In this document: piece by piece, positions 1 through 5,894 of the stretch
Layout of the letters: each line of letters starts with the position of its first letter
How positions within the stretch are numbered: position 1 is the stretch's first letter
Assembly (NCBI GenBank): GCA_016784705.1
Contig: JADHUD010000058.1
Coordinates: 1 to 11,102, forward strand
Length of the DNA: 11,102 nt
Direction of reading: 5' to 3'
Source of the DNA: Spirochaetia bacterium
Lineage (GTDB): Bacteria; Spirochaetota; Spirochaetia; JABMQR01
Notes under the pieces: generated by a model
Databases searched by the model: none
The model's input: the letters and a program-made list of their open reading frames with translations, nothing else
What the model was told of the DNA's origin: nothing
Made by a program: the position numbers and the translations under genes

Positions 1-579
1 CAAAGCCCCGACCACGAGGTGCGTGAAGAGGTACTTGCTTGTCACTATGTCCGGATTCGGGAAGGTAATGAAGGTGAAGCACGTATCCTGGTTGTGGAGC
101 ATGACGGGACCGAAAGCCCATTGGCTGATCTGCTCAGTGAATCAGAAATTATCGTGAATGGAACCCTGCAGGAACCGGATAATCCCATCATTTTTGTGAC
201 AAAAGATGAAATGTCCTGTCTCAAGCCAGGTTCTCTGATTATTGATGTCAGCTGCGATGAGGGTATGGGATTCTATTTTGCCAAACCTACATCATTTAAA
301 GAACCTATGTTTAGAATTGAACAGGTAGATTACTACGCTGTGGATCATACACCAAGTTATTTATGGGAAAGCGCCTCCCGGGCAATCTCTGCCGCCCTTA
401 TTGTCCATCTGCCGACTGTGCTGTCGGGGTATGCTGGTTGGCAGCAAAATGAGACAATTCGTCAAGCAGTGAATATTGACGCCGGTGTTATTAAAAAACC
501 AGATATTTTATCATTTCAGAATCGTGAAGCGGTTTATCCCCACGCTCAGATTAACCAGACTGATAAGAGGACGAATTAA
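1..579 (+). CDS. N5-(carboxyethyl)ornithine synthase / alanine dehydrogenase-like protein, 5'-truncated
   Basis: The reading frame is open from base 1 (Q-S-P-D-H-E-V...) to TAA at 577-579, so this is the C-terminal part (about 192 residues) of a gene starting left of the window. The GTG at 19 is internal rather than a likely start. Family hallmarks are IIVNGTLQEPDNP, KPGSLIIDVSCDEGMGF, the PTSF-EPMF stretch, YYAVDHTPSYLWESASRAIS and a terminal ILSFQNRE-YPH. These match the alanine dehydrogenase/pyridine nucleotide transhydrogenase superfamily, specifically the branch that includes Lactococcus N5-(1-carboxyethyl)-L-ornithine synthase, as I remember it. That enzyme is about 313 aa and reductively condenses pyruvate with the side-chain amine of ornithine or lysine using NADPH. 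The C-terminus appears intact. The exact substrate is not resolvable here, and a generic amino-acid dehydrogenase role remains possible. No functional link to the genes to the right is apparent. Confidence 0.75.
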   Translation, partial: QSPDHEVREEVLACHYVRIREGNEGEARILVVEHDGTESPLADLLSESEIIVNGTLQEPDNPIIFVTKDEMSCLKPGSLIIDVSCDEGMGFYFAKPTSFKEPMFRIEQVDYYAVDHTPSYLWESASRAISAALIVHLPTVLSGYAGWQQNETIRQAVNIDAGVIKKPDILSFQNREAVYPHAQINQTDKRTN

Positions 580-621
580 AGGTTCAGGGAATATTGGATC
601 AGGTAGTAGTTTCATCAAAGG

Positions 622-780
622 TTGTCGAACGGCACCAAAGATTGGTACGGACTCGGTCCTGTTTCAGTACTTCCGGATTTTCAGCGCAAGGGCACTGAAA
701 AGACTCTTATACAAGAGGGGTTATTACGCTTGAAAAATTTCAAAGCGAAAGGGTGCTGCCTGGTCGGGCATCCAGAATAC
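622..780 (+). pseudogene. GNAT N-acetyltransferase remnant
   Basis: A 53-codon stretch reads SNGTKDWYGLGPVSVLPDFQ, then RKG, then LIQEGLLRLK, then AKGCCLVGHPEY. This is the central block of YhbS-type GNAT acetyltransferases, normally proteins of about 160-170 aa that move an acetyl group from acetyl-CoA to an amine. The N-terminal third is missing: stops (TAG TAG at 604-609) lie just upstream in this frame, and VVVSSKV in a shifted frame may be the frameshifted continuation. The C-terminal third is also lost after PEY, where the sequence turns A/T-rich and becomes the ATPase promoter. The acetyl-CoA loop, usually Q/R-x-x-G-x-G/A, reads QRKGTE here, so the second glycine is gone. It is non-functional by every criterion visible. 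Identification of the family is confident; the exact ends are approximate. Confidence 0.75.
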
Positions 781-783
781 GTA

Positions 784-812
784 TTGAAATTAAAAAAGAT
801 TCATGATATAGT
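784..812 (+). promoter_or_regulatory. Predicted sigma70 promoter of the ATPase gene
   Basis: TTGAAA (784-789) and TATAGT (807-812) are separated by 17 nt, each one base off consensus. Transcription would begin near 819, giving a leader of roughly 25 nt before the preferred TTG start at 844. It sits right where recognisable acetyltransferase sequence ends. Prediction by eye only. Confidence 0.5.
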
Positions 813-843
813 GCAATACATATTACAGTAACGGTGGTTGCAA

Positions 844-2193
844 TTGAAATTCTATAATAGAGAACAAGAATTAAATATCCTCAACGATATATACAAACAG
901 TGTCATGATTCGTATGGTAAAATTACAGTAATAACCGGCCGAAGACGTATAGGAAAAACTCTATTAGCAAAAAAATATGCTGAAGATAAAGATCATTTAT
1001 ATTTGTTTACCAGTAAAAAAGCTGAAAAACTTATTTGTGATGAATTTCTTATAGAGTATGAAGATTTTATTCATGAAAAGCATATAGGAACAATTGATAG
1101 ATTTTCTGCATTATTTGAACTTCTGTTAAAGTTAGGGACAAAGAAAAAATATGTCTTAATTATTGATGAATTCCAGGAGTTTAAGAATATTAATAAAAGC
1201 ACCTTCTCCGAAATTCAGAAACTTTGGGACGTGTATAAATTTGAAACTCATGTACATGTTGTTTTTATTGGTTCTATTTATTCATTAATGACTGAAATAT
1301 TTCAAGATGAGAAAGAACCACTATATGGAAGAGCTGATAGAATTCTCTACATCAAACCATTTAAACCAACTACTATAAAAGAGATTTTAGAGGACTATAA
1401 TTATTATTCCGAGGAAAATTTATTTTATAATTATTTGATAACCGGAGGTGTTCCCCGTTATCAGGAACTATTATATGAAAATGGAAACTTTACTAAAGAG
1501 AATATTATAAATCAGATTTTTCAAAGAGACTCATTTTTTATCGAAGAAGGAAGATCACTATTAATTCAGGAATTCGGTAAAGAATACGGTATATATTTTT
1601 CTATCTTAGAACTCATTTCAACTGGAAAAACATCACGTTCAGAAATTGAATCTATATTGGGAAAAAGTGTTGGTGGTTATCTAGAGCGGCTTGAAAAGGA
1701 GTATGATGTTGTCGTGAAAGTGAAACCGATCGGAGTCAAGAAGGATTCTAGAAATCAAAAATATACAATCAAAGACAATTTTATACGTTTCTGGTTTAGA
1801 TTCATTTATAAAAATATGACCATTATTCAAAATGAAAGATTCGACTATATAAAAAAGCTGGTTGAGAGAGATTTATCTACTTATGCTGGGCCAATACTTG
1901 AAAAATTATTTATTGAAATAATGAACAACTCACAAAAATACGGACTAATCGGAACATATTGGGAAAGAGGAAACGTAAACGAAATAGATATAATTGCTGT
2001 AGACGATTTATTACGAGAAATATATTTTGCTGAGGTAAAACTCAACAAAGATAAAATCAAAATGATTAAACTTGAAAATAAAACAAAAAAAATTCTACAG
2101 AAATATAATGGATTTAATGTAATATATGAAGGTTTATCAATTGCTGATATTGATAGAAAAATACGAGAGAACAATACTCCCTGCAGTACCTGA
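844..2193 (+). CDS. ATPase_2-type P-loop ATPase with C-terminal DUF234 nuclease-like domain
   Basis: This 449-aa protein belongs to the archaeal-type ATPase family (P-loop domain plus DUF234), widespread as an orphan or mobile gene in anaerobes; cellular role is unknown. Walker A is GRRRIGKT (residues 32-39) and Walker B is YVLIIDEFQEF with D108/E109. The family signature PLYGRADRILYIKPF follows, then GGVPRYQE and a winged-helix-like middle. The C-terminal domain carries EIDIIA (E380, D382) and FAEVK (E397, K399), the expected acidic and lysine residues of a PD-(D/E)xK nuclease-like fold. I prefer TTG 844 over TTG 838: it gives the usual MKFYNRE N-terminus and puts GGTGG (833-837) six nt upstream, whereas 838 has no spacing. 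The coding sequence is markedly A/T-rich (AAA, ATA and TTA codons) compared with genes on both sides, suggesting horizontal acquisition. The family call is secure; biological function is not. Confidence 0.9.
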   Translation: MKFYNREQELNILNDIYKQCHDSYGKITVITGRRRIGKTLLAKKYAEDKDHLYLFTSKKAEKLICDEFLIEYEDFIHEKHIGTIDRFSALFELLLKLGTKKKYVLIIDEFQEFKNINKSTFSEIQKLWDVYKFETHVHVVFIGSIYSLMTEIFQDEKEPLYGRADRILYIKPFKPTTIKEILEDYNYYSEENLFYNYLITGGVPRYQELLYENGNFTKENIINQIFQRDSFFIEEGRSLLIQEFGKEYGIYFSILELISTGKTSRSEIESILGKSVGGYLERLEKEYDVVVKVKPIGVKKDSRNQKYTIKDNFIRFWFRFIYKNMTIIQNERFDYIKKLVERDLSTYAGPILEKLFIEIMNNSQKYGLIGTYWERGNVNEIDIIAVDDLLREIYFAEVKLNKDKIKMIKLENKTKKILQKYNGFNVIYEGLSIADIDRKIRENNTPCST

Positions 2194-2365
2194 CTCTCAT
2201 TACTCGTAAAATCTTGCTTTCAGGAGAGCCTTTCTTGTACTGCTCTTGCATATATTTTTTATAGCAGCCTTACTGCCTGCTGTAGATGTGGAAATGGTAA
2301 ATTGAATTCATGGTACCTTTAACGATTCCTACTTGCCATTTACATCCCACCGGAGTTGTCTCTCC
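2194..2365. other. Intergenic region between convergent genes
   Basis: These 172 bases separate the 3' ends of the rightward ATPase gene and the leftward dehydrogenase gene. I see no complete gene and no convincing intrinsic terminator for either strand. AGCAG (2263) and CTGCT (2277) could form a short 5-bp stem, but no U-tract follows in either direction. A GGAG/CTCC mini-stem lies just beyond the dehydrogenase stop and is too weak to call. On the minus strand, 2175-2270 is open for about 35 codons with faint transposase-like flavour, too weak to annotate. Confidence 0.4.
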
Positions 2366-3394
2366 TTAAGGTTTGACTAGAACCTTTATGGCACCGGAAG
2401 TATTATCCAAACAGGTTTCTAATGCTTGCTGCAGATCATCAAGTTTGAATGTATGAGTAATCAGCTCATCCAGTTTGATCTCTTTTGCAATACCAAGAGC
2501 TGTGGGAAAATCCCAGCAATACCCCTGAGAACCCTGAACTTTGATTTCATGAGTAACAAAACGGGATACCGGAATAGTTACATCCGGGTTTTCAAATATA
2601 CCAAGAATTGTGGCCAATCCATTTTTACGCAATCCCAACATTGCCTGAAGCAAGGTGTCCTGTACCCCGACACATTCAAAACTTTTATCTGCTCCTGAAC
2701 CGTTTGTTATCTCATTAAAGCTTACATATGGATCTGTTTCTCGTGAATTTATTACAGCTGTAGCACCGAGAGTTTTAGCCATAGCCAGTTTTCGGGAGGA
2801 AAAATCAACCACAACAACTTCTGCAGCACCCATTTTTCTGCAGAGAGCTGTAATCAGGAGTCCGATAGAGCCTGCTCCAAGTACAAGAACCTTCTCGCCG
2901 AGTTTAACATCTGCTCTCTTTACAGCATGGACTGCTACAGAAAGAGGTTCAATAAGGGCGGCAGTATCATAGGAAAGATGGGAGGGTAAAACATATACAC
3001 GGTCGGCATCTACGGTGATATAATGTGCCATTGCACCGTCTCCATTGCGGTATGTGTAACTTATCTTTTCACAATATCCATAATTTCCCGTCTTGCAGGC
3101 ACTGCATTCACCACAGGTCAGTACGGGTTCCACTGTTACCCGGTCCCCGGCTTTTAGTGTTGAAACAGACGTTCCGACAGCAACGATATCTCCTGAAAAT
3201 TCATGCCCGATAGTAACCGGCAGAGGAGCGGAGGGGTGCTTTCCTTTAAAAATATGTAGATCACTTCCGCAGATTGCGCTTGATACTATTTTTATCAAGA
3301 CCTGATCTGGCGTAAGTTCTTTGACATCACAGCTGATAAAATCGACCTTGCCAGGTTCGATTACTCTTCCGATTCTGTTTAAAAATTTCTCCAT
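2366..3394 (-). CDS. Zinc-dependent medium-chain dehydrogenase (sorbitol/threonine dehydrogenase-like)
   Basis: A 342-aa NAD(P)-dependent polyol/alcohol dehydrogenase of the MDR superfamily, cytoplasmic, which would interconvert a secondary alcohol and a ketone. Catalytic zinc ligands are C42 (in AICGSDLH), H64-E65 (GHEFSG) and E149 (LIEPLSVAVHA). The structural zinc loop is TCGECSACKTGNYGYC with C94, C97, C100 and C108. The Rossmann motif is GAGSIG (173-178), and D197 at the end of the next strand (VVVVD) suggests NAD over NADP. The start is ATG at 3394 because GGAG lies six nt upstream on the coding strand; the GTG at 3409 and ATG at 3406 lack a Shine-Dalgarno and would add five atypical residues. 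It is the last gene of the leftward group, 51 bases after the dehydratase stop. Length is normal for the family. The substrate is unknown; by context a sugar acid or polyol hydroxyl is plausible. Confidence 0.88.
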   Translation of the reverse strand: MEKFLNRIGRVIEPGKVDFISCDVKELTPDQVLIKIVSSAICGSDLHIFKGKHPSAPLPVTIGHEFSGDIVAVGTSVSTLKAGDRVTVEPVLTCGECSACKTGNYGYCEKISYTYRNGDGAMAHYITVDADRVYVLPSHLSYDTAALIEPLSVAVHAVKRADVKLGEKVLVLGAGSIGLLITALCRKMGAAEVVVVDFSSRKLAMAKTLGATAVINSRETDPYVSFNEITNGSGADKSFECVGVQDTLLQAMLGLRKNGLATILGIFENPDVTIPVSRFVTHEIKVQGSQGYCWDFPTALGIAKEIKLDELITHTFKLDDLQQALETCLDNTSGAIKVLVKP

Positions 3395-3445
3395 CAAAAA
3401 CTCCATCACGTAAGAACTGATAGTATAGCAGCTAATCCCAGAACA

Positions 3446-5101
3446 CTAATCCCAGAACACCGTTGCCCCGTTATGCGCTGAGGTTGTATTCTTTTTGTAA
3501 AGTTTCAGCCACCCCTTAGCTTCCTTTTCCAAAGGAATCCACCCTTTTTTCCGTTCAGAAAACTCTGAATCAGAAACTTCAACATTCAGGATTCTGTTCT
3601 CGATATCAATATTAATGATGTCCCCATCAGTAATATAAGCAATATTCCCGCCTTCATAAGCCTCGGGAGAGACATGGCCGATGGCTAATCCACCTGTTGC
3701 TCCTGAAAATCGCCCGTCTGAAACCAGAGCTATCTTAGTACCGAGATTTTTTCCAAGAACTGCAGCCATAAAGGTTTCCATATGCGGCATTCCCGGAGAT
3801 CCTTTCGGACCCTCGTATCGTATAACTACAACATCACCTGCCTGAATCTGATCTTTTAAGATAGCCTCCCACGCCAGATCCTGAGAATCATACACTTTAG
3901 CAGGCCCCGTAAATTTCCAGGCCTCCTTTTCAACAGCAGAAAACTTGACGATGGCACTATCCTCAGCAATATTTCCGGAAAGTACTGCTAGACCGCCCTG
4001 TGAATTAATTGGATTGGAGACAGGTCTGATAACTTCTTGGTTGGTATTGGTTGATTTTGCTATTTTATCAGACAGCGTTCCGAACATACCTGCAGCAGCA
4101 GCGTTAATTTTTCCGGCAAGGGCTAATTCTTTCACGACAGCTCCTAGACCTCCGGCTTCGGAGAACTCCTTCATGGTGTAGGACGGGTGGTTTGGATAAA
4201 TAGCACTGATAACAGGAACTTCCCTGCTGATTTTATCAAAAAGATCAACTGATATATTGAATCCTCCCTGTTTTGCAATTACCGGAATATGAAGAATTGA
4301 ATTAGTTGATCCGCCTGTTGCCATCATATATCTCACAACATTTTCCATAGTATCCTGAGTGATGAGATCTAACGGTCTGACCTCTTTTTTCACAATTTCG
4401 ACAATTTTTTTTCCTGCTGCTTTCGCCATATCATGCCATTCCGGAGTCTGAGACCTTACACTGGCATTTCCATCCGGGGAGAAGCCCAGAATCTCTGCAG
4501 CTGCACACATCGTATTTGCTGTACCCATGAACGGACAGGCTCCAGGAGAGGGGCATGCATTTTGCACTATATCCTTGTATTCATCTTTTGAAATACTTCC
4601 CTCTATATATGCTGCATAAGCCTGCTTAGTATGAGTTAGAGTGATCATTTTTCCGTTATGAGATCCGGTAGCCATGAATCCGCCTGTAAACATAACTGAT
4701 GGAATATTTACCCTGAGCGCTCCCATCAGCATACCTGGGACAATTTTATCGCAGCTTGCCAGCATGACTATACCTTCAAGCATATTCAATTCTGCCAGGG
4801 TTTCTACTTCTGATGAAACCATATCCCGGGAGGGCAGGGTATATCGGTCACCTGGAGTATTGGAGCACATTCCATCACAGATTCCGGTTACCGGCAGTTC
4901 CAGGGCGAGCCCGCCTGCAATATAAATTTCCTCTTTAATCTCATCTATGACATCTTTGAATGGATAGTGACCGGGATTCATTTCGTTCCAAGAATTCAAG
5001 ATGCCGATTACTGGTCTTTTAACATCTTTATTGTTCAATCCCATCGCATATAATAATGCATTTCTATGGTCAAGTGATTCTTCATTCCATTTCCGTATCA
5101 T
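3446..5101 (-). CDS. IlvD/EDD-family dehydratase, probably acting on a sugar acid
   Basis: A 551-aa iron-sulfur dehydratase. Family members remove water from 2,3-dihydroxy acids or aldonates to give 2-keto(-3-deoxy) acids. Visible motifs: YTLPSRD (87-93), ASCDKIVPGM (115-124, C117), PSPGACPFMGTANTM (184-198, C189), MATGGSTNSILH in the middle, and in the C-terminal half YEGPKGSPGMPHM and SDGRFSGATGGLAIGHVSPE. The first cluster cysteine of classical DHAD and arabinonate dehydratase (in a PCN motif) is replaced by NPGH (42-45), while GICDGM supplies C75, so C75, C117 and C189 are the likely ligands. This diverges from biosynthetic IlvD, and no other branched-chain gene is nearby, so a catabolic sugar-acid substrate is favoured. 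ATG 5101 was chosen because AAGGA lies a few nt upstream; starting at 5152 would overlap the VOC gene and add a non-conserved tail. The gap to the VOC stop is only 22 nt, indicating co-transcription. Confidence 0.9.
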   Translation of the reverse strand: MIRKWNEESLDHRNALLYAMGLNNKDVKRPVIGILNSWNEMNPGHYPFKDVIDEIKEEIYIAGGLALELPVTGICDGMCSNTPGDRYTLPSRDMVSSEVETLAELNMLEGIVMLASCDKIVPGMLMGALRVNIPSVMFTGGFMATGSHNGKMITLTHTKQAYAAYIEGSISKDEYKDIVQNACPSPGACPFMGTANTMCAAAEILGFSPDGNASVRSQTPEWHDMAKAAGKKIVEIVKKEVRPLDLITQDTMENVVRYMMATGGSTNSILHIPVIAKQGGFNISVDLFDKISREVPVISAIYPNHPSYTMKEFSEAGGLGAVVKELALAGKINAAAAGMFGTLSDKIAKSTNTNQEVIRPVSNPINSQGGLAVLSGNIAEDSAIVKFSAVEKEAWKFTGPAKVYDSQDLAWEAILKDQIQAGDVVVIRYEGPKGSPGMPHMETFMAAVLGKNLGTKIALVSDGRFSGATGGLAIGHVSPEAYEGGNIAYITDGDIINIDIENRILNVEVSDSEFSERKKGWIPLEKEAKGWLKLYKKNTTSAHNGATVFWD

Positions 5102-5123
5102 TGTTATTTCCTTTTCAAAGTTA

Positions 5124-5486
5124 CTAGTATTTTTGTAAGAGATGTATCGCAAATCCGCCTATTTCCAGTTTCAAATATATTACAATTAATTTTCCACTTG
5201 AATCATATTTACTTGAGTCTGGGTCGAATTCAAAACCTCTGCTTTCCAATAAAGATTTTGCTTTCTCAATGTCGTTTGTTGCAACAGCTATATGGCCGCA
5301 GGTGCCGCGGCTGATGCCGTTTTTCATCAATTCAATGGAAGGTCCGGCATAGACAGAATCTTTTCCGTCTGTAACTCCTAAATCAAATAAACTGTTGAAT
5401 AATTCAGCGTTCTGTAAAGCTGTGCTGGAATCTTTGCAATTAATGCCTATATGATCGATTCCTTTGAATAGTGCCTTCTCACACAT
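5124..5486 (-). CDS. Small VOC-superfamily (glyoxalase-like) protein
   Basis: A 120-aa single-module VOC-fold protein (vicinal oxygen chelate; beta-alpha-beta-beta-beta repeats). It opens GIDHIGIN with H12, followed by YAGPSIELMK (E52), CGHIAVATNDIEKA (H65) and the terminal GGFAIHLLQKY (H115). H12, E52, H65 and H115 are at the positions expected for metal ligands. From memory, the whole chain resembles the C-terminal VOC extension of about 320-aa clostridial KDPG/KHG aldolases (HIGIN, GHIAI-TND, GGFA-HL). Here it is free-standing, with no aldolase domain before it. The start is ATG 5486, with AAGGGG (5492-5497) five nt upstream; the longer open frame to 5648 runs through the operator, the promoter and the TGGCCA repeats and is not credible. 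It is the first gene of the leftward operon, immediately before the dehydratase. Enzymatic activity is unknown; an isomerase, epimerase or lyase acting on a keto acid is possible. Confidence 0.82.
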   Translation of the reverse strand: MCEKALFKGIDHIGINCKDSSTALQNAELFNSLFDLGVTDGKDSVYAGPSIELMKNGISRGTCGHIAVATNDIEKAKSLLESRGFEFDPDSSKYDSSGKLIVIYLKLEIGGFAIHLLQKY

Positions 5487-5518
5487 ACACACCCCTTGGT
5501 AGAAAATATTCTTTTTAG

Positions 5519-5528
5519 TTGCATGCAA
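5519..5528. promoter_or_regulatory. Putative operator, leftward operon (TTGCATGCAA)
   Basis: A perfect 10-bp palindrome lies 33 nt beyond the end of the leftward -35 box, near or just past the expected transcription start and upstream of the VOC ribosome-binding site. The same 11-mer GTTGCATGCAA recurs in the opposite promoter (5851-5861). The TTG-N4-CAA form resembles sites of GntR/FCD-type regulators, but the regulator is not in this window. Confidence 0.6.
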
Positions 5529-5540
5529 TTTAACGTAATA

Positions 5541-5567
5541 ATTACATGGGAACCGATTGATTGTCAA
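5541..5567 (-). promoter_or_regulatory. Predicted promoter of the VOC-dehydratase-dehydrogenase operon
   Basis: Read on the minus strand, a perfect TTGACA (5567-5562) is followed after 15 nt by TGTAAT (5546-5541), one base off TATAAT. The spacer is short; AATTAT at 18 nt is the alternative -10. Transcription would begin in the 5530s, placing the TTGCATGCAA operator at the start of the transcript. Confidence 0.5.
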
Positions 5568-5571
5568 GCAA

Positions 5572-5584
5572 TTTGTATACCAAA
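5572..5584. promoter_or_regulatory. Second candidate operator, GTATAC-centred (TTTGTATACCAAA)
   Basis: The site contains the palindrome GTATAC and has flanks TTT and CAAA. It differs at one position from TTGGTATACCAA, which I recall as the core of the hexuronate regulator (UxuR/ExuR) site in enterobacteria. It lies immediately upstream of the leftward -35 box and could be a second site for the same or another GntR-family regulator. Confidence 0.35.
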
Positions 5585-5635
5585 TGGCCAATGGCCAATG
5601 GCCAATGGCCAAGTAATCAAGTGGCCAAATGGCCA
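5585..5635. repeat. Short tandem repeat of TGGCCA palindromes
   Basis: Six copies of the self-complementary hexamer TGGCCA. Four are spaced exactly 7 bp apart (5585, 5592, 5599, 5606, unit ATGGCCA). After the 10-nt spacer AGTAATCAAG, two more sit 8 bp apart (5622, 5630). The tract lies between the two divergent promoters. Such arrays are prone to slippage; open frames across it are artefacts. Confidence 0.9.
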
Positions 5636-5813
5636 AATGAACATCCATATGAACTCAACGGAATCCGAAAATCACCTAAAAATGCTTTCTCAGCAGGATA
5701 GAGGTATTTTGAGCCGTTTTTGCAGTAAAATACGTATCGCTTGCTTAGGTATTATCACTTTTTTATTGAGAATATCCAGAAATAATTTGTTCACAAATAG
5801 TATGAATTATTTC
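5636..5813. other. Intergenic stretch upstream of the tct promoter
   Basis: About 180 bases with no supportable gene. The only structured element is the inverted repeat ATTTGT-TC-ACAAAT (5785-5798), centred near position -57 relative to the predicted tct transcription start, where an activator could bind. No riboswitch or small RNA could be recognised. Confidence 0.4.
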
Positions 5814-5841
5814 TTGACAAATTCCCAGGTACATGTATAAT
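5814..5841 (+). promoter_or_regulatory. Strong sigma70 promoter of the tct operon
   Basis: Perfect TTGACA (5814-5819) and perfect TATAAT (5836-5841) with a 16-nt spacer that ends in TACATG; the palindrome TACATGTA (5830-5837) straddles the spacer and the -10 box. The expected start is around 5848-5850, directly against the downstream operator, so a strong promoter held off by a repressor is the simplest reading. Confidence 0.75.
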
Positions 5842-5849
5842 ATATTAAT

Positions 5850-5863
5850 TGTTGCATGCAACA
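5850..5863. promoter_or_regulatory. Putative operator, tct operon (TGTTGCATGCAACA)
   Basis: A perfect 14-bp palindrome whose core TTGCATGCAA (5852-5861) is identical to the site in the leftward promoter. It begins 8 bases after the -10 box, covering about +1 to +14, a placement that would block initiation or early elongation. Its core lies 32 nt past the -35 box, against 33 nt in the divergent promoter. Confidence 0.65.
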
Positions 5864-5894
5864 TTAAAACTCACTACAATTAATGGAGGAAGAA

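Noticed and set aside
2175..2270. Possible IS110-like transposase tail on the minus strand
   Set aside because: About 35 codons (YKKYMQEQYKKGS... pattern) faintly recall a transposase C-terminus, but there is no terminal repeat, the match is weak and the stretch runs into ATPase coding sequence.
2225..2300. Intrinsic terminator after the ATPase gene
   Set aside because: The AGCAG/CTGCT stem is only 5 bp and the T-run precedes rather than follows it on the plus strand.
3395..3409. GTG/ATG starts of the Zn-dehydrogenase at 3409 and 3406
   Set aside because: No ribosome-binding site precedes them, whereas ATG 3394 has GGAG six nt upstream.
5102..5152. Upstream start of the dehydratase at 5152
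   Set aside because: It overlaps the VOC gene, lacks a Shine-Dalgarno and adds non-conserved residues; ATG 5101 has AAGGA upstream.
5585..5635. CRISPR array
   Set aside because: The repeat unit is only 7-8 bp with no unique spacers of CRISPR length; it is a simple tandem repeat.
5487..5648. N-terminal extension of the VOC open frame back to 5648
   Set aside because: It would translate the operator, promoter and TGGCCA repeats. The ATG at 5486 has a good Shine-Dalgarno and gives the normal VOC start.
5496..5840. 114-codon rightward open frame in the intergenic region
   Set aside because: It runs across both palindromes, the repeat array and most of the tct promoter, is composed of repeat-driven residues and resembles no protein.
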